From contig RSEF01000003.1 of the NCBI GenBank assembly GCA_003993805.1, positions 42,972,708-43,036,707 on the forward strand: DNA of 64,000 nt, read 5' to 3'. A program made the translations under genes and the position numbers. The stretch comes from Himantopus leucocephalus. Lineage: Eukaryota > Chordata > Aves > Charadriiformes > Recurvirostridae. The notes beneath the pieces are model-generated. The model was given only the letters and a program-made list of their open reading frames with translations. It made no database searches and was not told the DNA's origin. Below are positions 13,086-25,000 of this stretch, one piece after another (position 1 is the first letter of the stretch; each line of letters begins with the position of its first letter).

Positions 13086-16000
13086 TGTGTAATTAAGGTT
13101 TTGTTTGTGTTTCCCAGGAATCTCATCCATCCTAATTTAATCTTCAATAAAGTGGTTAGATTAAGTTATTTCAGTCTCTATGTAGGTATTTTCTAAACTA
13201 ATTTTCATAGTTTTTTCTGAATGTCTTGTCCCTGCCCAGCAGTTTTACACTGAATGACTAGGCAGCAGTTGAGGGAGCATGGCAGAGTTAAAAATCCCTC
13301 TCCTGTATAAAATTTCTTGTGTTGCTGTATGGTATTAGCCATTTTTTACTACTGTGCTTTTGGTAGACTCTTGTGTACAGTTGGCTATCTGCTACTAACA
13401 CATTCTGTCTCTAGAACCACAGTGCACATGTTCTTAGTTACTGAATGCTTAGATTTGTGCATAGCTTTGATGTGTAGATTGGTTGTGCTTAATTTACCAA
13501 ATAATCTGTCTTTAGGAGGGACTGATTCTTAATAAGAAAAAGGCTATATTTTCACTTTGTTTCATATTTACATTTTTTTGTTTCATATTGGTTGACAGTT
13601 GCATGTAGCTTTTACATTACTTTCGGTACTCCCCCATCACTCTCCTAGTTAGCAACAATGGCAAAAAACAAATCCAAAGGGTACGCACGATTTTTTTTAA
13701 CCAGAGTAATTACATAATTTAATGTGTTATTCTGTTATATTTTTAATGTGATATTAAAAAAAAGTCCTTTATATTAAATACAAATCAGCTGCAGTCATGA
13801 TTTCATACAAATATACAAAATAACAAATGCTTAGAATTTCAGAATATAATTTTATCAATACATATTTAAACATTGCAAGACTAAGAAAATCATAGCTGTA
13901 GTTAGTGAATTGACTTGGGTCAACGTTTCAGAAATCTCATTCTGCTGCGAGGTTTTGAATTAGTACATCAATCCTTCTGCTTTCCCTTTCTGTCTAATCT
14001 AGGAATAAAAATAAATTCTCCCCCCTTTTCCTTCCCAATAATTAGTTTAGAAATTGTTGTACTAATTATGGAAATAAACCAAGGCAAGAAATACTCTTCT
14101 GTATTTGCAGAAAAGGCAGTCATGGATTATGGTTTGTTTTGGTTTTGGTTTTTAGGGTTCAGTTTTTCAACTTGGTATGAATTTCCTTCTGAAGTTTTAC
14201 ACAATAGAAAACAGTTTTAAAAATAGATGATAATAAACAGAAGCTTAATAGGCTACAATTTAGTGAAAAAACCCCCAAGATTCTTAGATAATGATCTGAT
14301 TTTCATTTCTATTCACCATTCCTGTTCTTGCTATCAGTTTTAGTATCTAAAAGTATATTTTTCTGTCAACCAAAATGACAGTATTTTTATCAGTTATCTA
14401 GAACAGATTTGCTGTAGAATACAAAAAAATCCTTTCACATATTTATTTTCCTGTTCTGTATAGTGTTATACTGATTTTTTTTTTTTAGAACTAAGTTATT
14501 AAAAAGAAAACAATCATTAAATTATCTTTAACTGGAACTAGAAATATTGCCAGAGAATTATCAAATTGTTTTAAAAACAGTGGGGTTTTTTTCTCTTGAG
14601 ACTTCATTGACTGTTGATTTTTCAGACTTCACATAGTCCTATATTAGTCACTTCATTATTTTGCTTAGAAACAGCCTGGACTGGTTTGTTTGATTAAACT
14701 ATCAAATAATCTTTGTTCCAATCCATTTGGAACACAAGCATATCATTATCATATCATTCTTTTCAGTGCTTTGAAACATCCCAAGTTTTTCATAGTGTAA
14801 GCAGCATCTGTAGACAGAATTGTGGCACATTTTTAAAATGGAGGCAAGTTATCAAGAGCTAATAATTTAAATAATGCTCCTAAGCATTATCTGAAGCTTT
14901 TAGTTGGAAAAAAAAATGTTTGTCAAGAGAAAGACTTAATCTAACTTATTTTCAAGTACAAAACAGGTATCAAGGACATCCTTTTTACTAAATTATTTTA
15001 CCCTGTAGTAACAAACATATTATTTCTTGCTTCCTTTTTTTGACTTAAAATTCTTCATACTTGAATGCATTTTGGTTCTTGTGCTGCGTACATGAAATCT
15101 GAAAGACTTCTTCAAATATCTCTGACTAAAAGAGAAGTCTTCATGTAGAAGCTCCTTAATTTCAAGTTAATCCTTTTTATATATATATATATATGTAGAA
15201 ACTTAATGTTCAGACTTCACTTGGAACATACAAAAGAAGTGTGACCACAATCCATGAAGTTGCACTGTCTGAGGTTCTAAACTATAATGCTAAATAGTTT
15301 TGAGTATTTGGTTAAACCTTACGGAAAATTTGCAATCTGTTAGCTAAGGCAATGATTGATTTCAAAAAAAGATTTTATATTCAGGGGGATAAACAGTGGG
15401 AGCAGGCATTCAAAATAGCTTTACTTCATGTGGTCTTTCAGCAATATAGAACAAGAGAAGAGACCTACAGAAGGAATTGTAAAGAATTGGCATTATTTTT
15501 AGAGAGACTGATCAGCAGTTCTGGAGTGTGTGATTAAATAAAACATTTTATAGAGCAGTATGTTCTATTGATAGAAAGAATACAGATTTCCATTCGTAGG
15601 TCTCAAAGTACTAGAGAAACATCAAATGCCTACTTGCCTTTGAGTAAGGTATGCATTAGCCCCGTTCTGCAGACTTGATAGTTGGTACATGCCTGCTGGG
15701 TTGTATTGTTGTGCAGGAAGTCTGTGACCAAATTAGGAACAGAATCAGAATTCAGTGGGTTTTATTCAGTGTGGTAGGAAAAAAAAACCCACCTAAATAC
15801 TGTATTTTTTTTTAAGCATAGTCACTGTTCTGGATTTGCTGTTTTGAATGGCAAATTAGGTAATTATAGTTTGAATGTTTGGAAATGACACTACTCAGTA
15901 AATTTCTGGATGGAGAATCAAGTTGCTCTTTGCCAAGGATTAAGGTAGACTCACTTTTAAATCTTTTCTTTGAAATTCTCTCATTTCCTGAGTAGAGTTA

Positions 16001-17695
16001 AAATATTTTTATAATTCTGTATCCATCAACTTAGTGTAGACCCAAAACCAACCAACCAAACAGAAGTAATGGGATTACTAGTTTCATACAAATTCAACTT
16101 TACACAGATAAGTAAAAATAATAAAAATCCATTTTGCATTTAAAAGATACATTAAATAAAGGAAGAGTTGTTACCTGTGGTTATTGAATTGAACCTCTTG
16201 TTTGGGTCACTTGGTCCTTCATGATCTCAGAACCTGTAAATCCTTTCGTTTTTATTCAGAGAGTAAAACCAGCTGTTGCACCTTTTCAAGACTTTAAGAA
16301 CTTTAAATAAAGCTAGGCATTGAACTGATCTTACTGAATAATTTGAAATAAAGAAAATATTCCCTTTGCAGCTGTAGAGAATGCTAAAGCTGTCAGAAGT
16401 TGGTTTAGTGCTTCCAGACACCTGTCCTCTAGGTTCTGGTAACTTCCAACTTTGGGGGGGGAAGAGAGAGAGGGAAAAGGGGAAAAAAACCTTTTTGCCA
16501 CAATTATATGCTATATGATGTTTGCCTACAAGACTGGTGAGGTGTTACTTGAAACTTCCTGTAGATTTTCAATTGAAATCTATTAAAAGCCCCCCCCCTT
16601 TAATTTAGAAATTTTCAGTTTGATTGTGATGTTCCTACTGTAATTTCGATTTGTGGGCAAAATATTGATAACATTAAACCATTTTCCTTCAGAAATTTCA
16701 AAATTATTAGCTTTGCCTTTCTCTGAAATGTATAACAGTAGCAAAATAAAAAATCAAGCCAAAAATCTGATTTTTTCAGCCAGGAGAAAATTAGCCCAAA
16801 GCACACTCTTACTCTTCGTCTGTCGTGTGACAGCCTTTACATAGGAAGAGCATCACTGCCCTTCACTCTATGTTGTAGTTTGCAAGTTTCCAGAAAAATT
16901 CCTTCGTTTTCTGTTGTGGTGTTCTCATCTCTCAGAGGTGGAAGATGGGGCAATGGATTTAATTTTTTAAAGGAGTTTTATATCTTTTGGGCTTCAGTCT
17001 GTGTTTCATATGTTGCATTTGTCTCTGATGAGTTATGTGCCTTAGTAACATCAAGTTTGTAGAAAGCTGTTAGAAGTTTCTCATCTTTGTCGCTCTGAAA
17101 ATACATGAGGAATGTGATTGTAATCAACTATACATATATTATTATCTGCTAAATTGAGTATATTAAATGTGCTATACTAATTGTTTTTTTTCCTGAAGAT
17201 GTCTGCTATTACTGTAAAGTTGAGCGTTCTCCTAACCACAGCAGGTTGAGCTGTAAGCAAAATCTTGCACTCTTAATTACACTCAGTAATTTTGTTTATT
17301 AAGAGATTGATTCTGCAGTGTGTGGGTAGATCTCTGCTATTGGGTGGAACTTAACTGGAGTTTGAAAATATTTAAGGTAATAATTTTTATTTAAGTATCT
17401 TAGTAACTGGGAAGAAAGTTTTTTAATGGTTTCTTTGTGGGTTTTTTTCACCTGTTTTCATGAAAACAGTCCTTCAGAACTTATCTAGGAGATGTTGGAT
17501 TTACCCCTTTTTCAAAAAAATGGTGCTGTCTTTGAAAATTGAGTCTTTTCAAGCCTTCATTGCCCCAAACATTTTTGAAACCCTGTTGAATGACTTTGGG
17601 GTGGCTGATGATTCTGCAGGGTGGAACGGGAGTTTAACTTACCAGCTATGTGAAACTTTTGCCTCTTCATTGGAAGACTTAAGGATCTATAGGTA
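13086..17695. other. AT-rich non-coding DNA without recognised genes
   Basis: The sequence continues the T- and G-rich bias of the left end. Open frames here, such as 13915-14220 and 15352-15537 on +, have no recognisable domains. Runs of G8 (near 16455) and C9 (near 16590) and AT microsatellites are present. Nothing further can be supported. Confidence 0.5.
15178..15194. repeat. (TA)n microsatellite
   Basis: About eight TA units follow a T-rich tract. It is a simple repeat with no other signal attached. Confidence 0.9.
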
Positions 17696-17696
17696 G

Positions 17697-19066
17697 TGGG
17701 TGGGGTGCACCCTCAGCAAATTTGCAGATGATACCAAGCTGAGTGGTGCCATTGACGTGCCTGAGGGAAGGGATGCCATCCAGAGAGACCTGGACAAGCT
17801 TGAGAAGTGGGCCTGTGTGAACCTCATGAGGTTCAACAAGGCCAAGTTTAGGATCCTGCACCTGGGTCAGGGCAACCCCCAGTATCAATACAGGCTGGGG
17901 GTGAAAGGATTGACAGCAGCCCTGTCAAGAAGGGCTTGGGTGTACTGGTGGATGAGAAGTTGGACATAAGCCGACAATGCACACTCGCAGCCCAGAAGGC
18001 CAACCGCATCCTGGGCTGCATCAANNNNNNNNNNNNNNNNNNNNNNNNNNNNNNNNNNNNNNNNNNNNNNNNNNNNNNNNNNNNNNNNNNNNNNNNNNNN
18101 NNNNNNNNNNNNNNNNNNNNNNNNNNNNNNNNNNNNNNNNNNNNNNNNNNNNNNNNNNNNNNNNNNNNNNNNNNNNNNNNNNNNNNNNNNNNNNNNNNNN
18201 NNNNNNNNNNNNNNNNNNNNNNNNNNNNNNNNNNNNNNNNNNNNNNNNNNNNNNNNNNNNNNNNNNNNNNNNNNNNNNNNNNNNNNNNNNNNNNNNNNNN
18301 NNNNNNNNNNNNNNNNNNNNNNNNNNNNNNNNNNNNNNNNNNNNNNNNNNNNNNNNNNNNNNNNNNNNNNNNNNNNNNNNNNNNNNNNNNNNNNNNNNNN
18401 NNNNNNNNNNNNNNNNNNNNNNNNNNNNNNNNNNNNNNNNNNNNNNNNNNNNNNNNNNNNNNNNNNNNNNNNNNNNNNNNNNNNNNNNNNNNNNNNNNNN
18501 NNNNNNNNNNNNNNNNNNNNNNNNNNNNNNNNNNNNNNNNNNNNNNNNNNNNNNNNNNNNNNNNNNNNNNNNNNNNNNNNNNNNNNNNNNNNNNNNNNNN
18601 NNNNNNNNNNNNNNNNNNNNNNNNNNNNNNNNNNNNNNNNNNNNNNNNNNNNNNNNNNNNNNNNNNNNNNNNNNNNNNNNNNNNNNNNNNNNNNNNNNNN
18701 NNNNNNNNNNNNNNNNNNNNNNNNNNNNNNNNNNNNNNNNNNNNNNNNNNNNNNNNNNNNNNNNNNNNNNNNNNNNNNNNNNNNNNNNNNNNNNNNNNNN
18801 NNNNNNNNNNNNNNNNNNNNNNNNNNNNNNNNNNNNNNNNNNNNNNNNNNNNNNNNNNNNNNNNNNNNNNNNNNNNNNNNNNNNNNNNNNNNNNNNNNNN
18901 NNNNNNNNNNNNNNNNNNNNNNNNNNNNNNNNNNNNNNNNNNNNNNNNNNNNNNNNNNNNNNNNNNNNNNNNNNNNNNNNNNNNNNNNNNNNNNNNNNNN
19001 NNNNNNNNNNNNNNNNNNNNNNNNCAGAGGTCCCTTCCAACCCTGACCAGTCTGTGATTCTGTGAA
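17697..19066 (+). mobile_element. 5'-truncated CR1 LINE, interrupted by an assembly gap
   Basis: From 17700 the + strand encodes the C-terminal part of the CR1 ORF2 reverse transcriptase. Readable pieces are [56 protein letters not shown] and, after a frameshift near 17900-17935, [20 protein letters not shown] and KANRILGCI. The 1000-N gap then follows. The sequence resumes with CAGAGGTCCCTTCCAACCCT and ends TCTGTGATTCTGTGA, the CR1 3' terminus. The 5' part of the LINE is missing, as is usual, and the frame is broken, so the copy is dead. In an intact CR1 the missing piece would be only a few hundred bases. Confidence 0.93.
18025..19024. other. Assembly gap of exactly 1000 N
   Basis: The run of N is exactly 1000 long and lies inside the CR1 copy, so it is probably a placeholder length rather than a measured one. 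Long open frames spanning it are artefacts of the N run. Confidence 0.98.
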
Positions 19067-22000
19067 TTTATGTTGGGATTCATTCTGGGGGAAAAATGTT
19101 CCTCCTGCCAAAAATCTGTTCCCCATGTATAGAATTGGGTATCACTATTTCATACAGTAGAAACATCTGCTTTTACTGTACCGTGGGTCTGATCCTTGTT
19201 TAGCAGATGCCACAGGATCTGTATGGTAGCACAGCCTGGCACTCGCCCTGAAGCACCAGTGTAGTGCCATGATGCCCCAAAGGACAGCCTTGCCCTGGCA
19301 TGGATCAGGACCCTGAGCTGAATGTCCCCCTTTGGGGAGTCTCCTCTCACTGGCCTATACAATAAAGGTTCCTTTTTAGCTGTCTGGGCTGCTTTCACCA
19401 AGTCTGAATTGCTTCTTCTAGGCTGCCTCTTTATGGCAGAGGTTGCCGCATCCAGCCTGGGTTGTAAGGGAGCTTCTCCCTGAGGACACCCAGGGCTGTG
19501 GAGGGTGCTACCAGATGTGTGCCCATGTGCACAGCAAGAACCATCATCCAAAACAGGTGCGCTGCTGAACCATGGGCTATTTGTGGGGGGTAGCAGATAG
19601 GTTAGATGGCTTTCTTGGACCTGGCATCTTCAGTGATGCCTGAGGAGCACTATGGGAAATGTGGTATGTTTTGTGTGCCAGGATAACTATACACTGTACA
19701 ATAACTCCCTCATAATTAACTGCCTCCCCATGTTTGCTACTGCTTTATCAGGGAAACTGATTTTTCCTTGGTGCCATAACGCAGCTTGTGAAGCAGTACT
19801 AGGAAGTGGTTGATGACGAGAGTTGGAAGTGAGTAACAGTAGATAAATAGTTAGGGGAAGCAAGACAAGACGGTGATATAACCTACACCGTAATCCCAAA
19901 ACAGTCAGGGGATGAAATCACTCCAGAAAAAACAACCTTCAACTTTAAATATTTTGACAGAACATTTTGGACACTGTTGCTCCTGCTGTCCAGTAATTTC
20001 AGTTTTGCCCACAAGGGTACATTGTACCCAACAAGTATCCTGATGTTCTATGGATACTTTTTGGCAAAAACAGAGCTTGTGTCCTGTGGTGCTTCAGGCA
20101 TGCCTAACTGTGCCAGGAGAGCCTGCCTATGAATATTTTAACAATCTTATCTGCTAACAAATATGTTACTTTTTAAGATAGACAAAAACCACCCTATGCG
20201 GAGGGCAGTCTGAAAGCATTCAGTGCCCTTTGGAGCCCAACTCAGCACTACGGACCCTCATGTGATGTCTGACCCAAGTCTCCCAAAGCCACGGGACAGA
20301 TGGGGAGCTGGGGTTGGTTCCTTGAGGTTGTACAGGACAGACTCTTGCAGGTATACCTGCCCAGGGCAGGACACGGAGGGAGTCCTCTGCTCGCACCAGA
20401 GCAAGCTGGCTGCCTCCGGGCCGGTAGGGAGATGGCTTTGGGTATCTCCTCCTGGGAAAAGTGTGCAGTGGCGGTGGAAGAGCTGCAGGGGAAGCACGTA
20501 TGTCTGGCAGGGAGACCACCAGCCCCCTCCAGTTTTGACTGCCAGGGCCAGCAGCCAAGCTCTCTCATTTCCAGGATAAAATACAATTTCTAGCTCAGTT
20601 TACTCAGGCTTTGGTGAGCCAGTCCTGCTGCACCGCTAGCTCTAGCTCAGTATGGGCTGAAGAGAGAGGGTTACCAGACGCCTGGAGGCTGCAGACTCTT
20701 CTCTTTGTTGGGTTCGTCTCTGAGACTGAATTCCTGCTGTTTGCTAACGTGAGCAGAGGTGCCAGAGGTGCGCTTTGCAAAGAAAGCAAGCAGGGGTTCG
20801 GTAAACAGGCACTCCCCTGTGCTCCTGGTGCTTGCCCTCAGAGCGAGCTTTCCAGCAAGCAGAGTCTAGCGGGGCTTGTGTGCACACACACCCAGCCCCT
20901 GTTGGTCACGGCCCTCTGCAGGCTCCCTCTCCCCACTCACACGGAGTATGCACTGTTGCCCATCATCCCTTAGACTCACTGAGCAGCTTTCAAAGATCTC
21001 CTGGGCCATACACCTACAAGAGCGAGAGCCCCTGGCCCATCTTAAATAATGGCACAGTTAACAGCAAGCAGCCTTATTTACTTACAGAGTGTATATTTTC
21101 CATGTACCTCCAAGACATCCAGCTGGAGGAGGCCCTGAAGATGCTCTGGTAGTTCCCTGTGAGACGAATGTGCATGTGTGTGGCTCTAATAACCTGGCAC
21201 AGCACTGAGTCCCAGGGACACAGAGTGGTAGTGGGGAACTCCTGCCCACTGACCTTTAGGTATGTACAAGCAACATTTTATGTTTGAGCCGGGACCCCCA
21301 GCTCTGTTCAGAGTCACCAGAGAGGCACGTCTCTGAGCTGCCTTTGCTGCCCACCTCAGCAGAGGCACTGAGCCCAGGGAGACGCTACTTCTACTTCTCT
21401 CCTTCAGCTCTAAAAAGGACCCCAGGGCGAGGAGCACAGACACAGGCACCCCCAGCGCATTTCTGGAAGGAGAAATCCCACCTCCTGTGTTAAAAGAGAA
21501 ATTGTCATCAAAGACTGACCAAACCTACTCCTGCCTGCATTACCAGAAATCCTGCACCTGCTGGTCTCACCTACCACCTCAACACGAAAGCTGCCTTGCT
21601 GCTCGCTTGCTGATACAGTTTTGTTTGCTGGGCTCACCCTGCTTTGCCCACGGAGCAGTGGGACTTTCAGTGTGGACAACGGCCGGAGAGACCATAGGGA
21701 AACACTAATGCAAAGCTCAGGCGTGCCCTGGCCCTGTGCATCCCCTGGTCACGCTGAGCACGGCTCCTCCTGGGCAAGGAAGCCACCCTGCTGACATCCT
21801 GCAGAGCCACCCTGCTGAGATGATCTCCTCAACTGTGTAATCCTCCATGTGAGAAGTAAATTCCTACAACTGCTGGGCTGTTTCCAGATAAGGCGGCAGC
21901 AGACAGCAAGCAGCTTTGGCGTTGCAGGGCATAATGCTGAATTTTTGAGATAAACTGGCTTCCTGCATTGTTTTCCTTGATTCTGCCGACATGAGCTAGA

Positions 22001-25000
22001 GCTCCATTGTAATCACAGCAGTTGCTTTAAAAAATAAACACAAGGTATTAGCCACGGCAACAGCAAAGGCCTGTGTAAGACTGGAATGGAAATGTCAAAG
22101 GAAGGATACTGGAAGGGAGATGTACTGGCTTAATTGCCACAGCAGCAATAAAGAAAAGCTTGCTCCCACTCAGAAGTGTCATACCCATGTTCACAGACAA
22201 TTGGAAGGCTCATGACTGAAATAAAAGGCAGGATTACACTGCTGGGAGGAGGTCTATATGTGAACGGAGAGAATTGCAGCCTGGTTACACGTGGTCCTTG
22301 GGAAGTGTTTCCAGAGAGAAGTTACACAGTGGACGTGCTCGCCGCGGGGTGCTGCTGAGGGGGCGGGCTGCTGCAGCAGGCATCTTTGCTGCGTGTCAGG
22401 GTAACGGCATGGTGCAGGTGAGAAGGAGAAGCACATGCTCTGCCTGGTTGCTCTCCTCCTCAGGATGCAAACCGGGATGGTTGCCATAAGGCCCATAAAG
22501 CCCAGCCGGGATCAGAAGCGGCTGCCTGGCTTTCAGGGCATCCTCTGCACAGAAACACAGAGGTGGGGACAAACGGAAACCTGCCTGTAGGTATAAAATA
22601 AAGCAGTGGGCACCACACGACATGACTCAACCCACCTTGCTGCCACTGTGGCACAAGACCCCCACAGCAACAGCCCCCAAGCAGGGATCAGAAAGCCCTG
22701 ACTGGCACCGTCTGCGCTGGATGTACCAGCGGTCCCCTCTCCCAGATGGGGATTCTGGTCCCCCGCCACTTGTCACAGGGTGTCCTGACAACTTAGCATG
22801 GCCTGATGGAAATGTGTAATGTCACTTGGGAATGGCACATAGCTGCTACGGCACTACAGCAACTGTGCTGGGATGAAAGATACTACAGAAAAGCCTAAGG
22901 CATAGATATGTTACTGTTTGTATTTTTACTCTAAATTGTTTGCCGGTTTCTTAATCTTTCATGTACTAGTTCTTGTTTTTTCCTCATAATCTTTTTAGTG
23001 TGTATCTTCATTAACCCAGCAAATGGCAAATTAGCTCTGCCCCATTAGGCAAATCTCCAGCACAAGATGACTAGCAAAACACCTCCGTCACTGGAACCGA
23101 GCATCCCCAGTGAAGTAAATCAGAAGTAGTTAGCACCAAAATTGCATGCTAAGTAAGAGTTAATCATATTGAAAGCAAGTGTTGCAGTCAAATAAAACTT
23201 GCAAATAAAATATGACAGCAAAGCTCCATTTTTTCCCCACTGAGCTCACAATTATATGTTTAACGCTATTCACCTTCCACTGCCTGTTTTGTTTTTAACC
23301 CTTGCCAGGTAGTCAGTATGTTTCTCCACTGCTTTGAACCTTGTGCAAATGGAATGCTTTTTGCTCCCATTAAAAAAAAAAAAAACACCCACCTCTGAAG
23401 AGGAAAGGTAGACAAGAACCAGAAAAAGCACACACTGTGTGTTCCCCCATGCCGGGGGTTTGGTCTCTCGATACTCACTGCAGAAGAAACCAATGCCAGA
23501 AAGGTTAATAAGCCATTGAAGTTGCCATTACATCTTTGGGAAAGATGCAGCAAAGTAGAAAATATCTGGGAGGAACACGCATCCTCAGGGAGTATTTTGC
23601 ACAAGCTGGTTATTTCTCCTTTCCAGACTGTTAACTTTTGTTACAATTTTCTCATTGTCGCAGTGTTCATACTAAGCCATCTCCTCCGAAGCAGGTTTGG
23701 ATCTGCTATCGCTCCTAGCGGGTGATATTTTTTCTTTGTAGACTGCGCTTCTTACTTTGACCTTGCAAGGTCTGTACCTGCAAATTGAATTTGGCTAAAT
23801 TGCTCCTGATTTTCAGCAGAGTGAGCATTGCCTCCCTGGAGCACAGCAAAGCCACCACTGTGCCAATGGCTCTGGCCTCTTGATTAGAGATTGGCAGGCA
23901 AAACATGTTTTGCTAATCCCTGCACCGATTAGGCCTGCATAGATAAATAATCTGCAGATGCGCTGTTGACAGTCGTACATTTTTGGTTCAACGTATGAAA
24001 AAAGAGACATGGACTAAAATGTCACGCCATGTCTTCTGGGGGGACTTGCAAGCCAGCTGCAGTACGCAAAAGCGAAGAAGACAGACAAGGTGCCCTGGCT
24101 GTTAAAAGGAGGGAAGGAAACTAAAACCAAGTCTAATTTCTCCCAGAAAAAAAAAAAAATCCTAGGACATCTTTTCATAATTCATCCTGTTAGGGCCATA
24201 GCATCTCTCATGCATTATGCTCACAAGCGGAGGTACGTAGAAGATTGCCGTGCAAATAAGAGACACAAGTAAAACCAAAATATTGCTCAAAAATGCTCTC
24301 CAGGAACGTACATGATGTTTTTCCCAGAAAATAGGATCGTGCCTCCAGCTCTGCTTCCCTCCCCCTTGACCCAGTGCTGACCTGAAGGGCAATGGTGATA
24401 AAATCAGCCTCTCAGGTGGGTGGAGTTCAAAGCAGTGCAAGCAAAAGATGAGGTCATGAAACCCATTTTACAGATGTGCAAGCTAGGGCATGGAGAGGGG
24501 AAGTCCCTGGGTGCTTGAAAGAGGCAGGATGAGGGTTGCCTGTAGGCTGCACCTTTGGAGAGCTGGGGATTTGCTTTTCCTGCATGTTTATTTTATAGCC
24601 AACTCCTGTTACTTATCAAGACAGCCCCTGAGCGCCTTTTTCCTGAGTCACCGCAGGTTCACATGCCAGCAGAACAGTTGCACGGAGGCTCCTGTGGCGT
24701 GCCCCAGATCATAAAACACTGCAAATAAATCCGCTAGCCTCAGCACTTTGCAGAGAGGCGCCCAGGATTCCTGCCGTGGCTTTTATTGCCCCGCTGGTCC
24801 GAGGCTCCTACAACAAAAGCTGTATACCCCTGCCTCCAGCTTCCCTCCCGTGCACCCGGAGCAGCTCAGGGAAGCTGCTTGCCAGTGCTGGGAGGGCACA
24901 AGCTCCTCCTTGGCTTCCACGGGACAGAGGTCCGAGACCTGCCCTGGGTGTGCTTGTGCCCCTCGCCCGCCCCGCTGCCTGCACTGCCTGCTGAGGCACA

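Noticed and set aside
17460..17696. 78-codon + frame just before the CR1
   Set aside because: No similarity is recognised and the ends do not match splice sites; it is probably chance next to the insertion.
17848..19126. Open frames of 339-413 codons on both strands
   Set aside because: They consist almost wholly of the 1000-N gap, so the length is an artefact.
20220..22820. Cluster of many overlapping frames on both strands
   Set aside because: Several frames are open at once in GC-rich DNA, no domain is recognisable, and no consistent splice pattern is seen.
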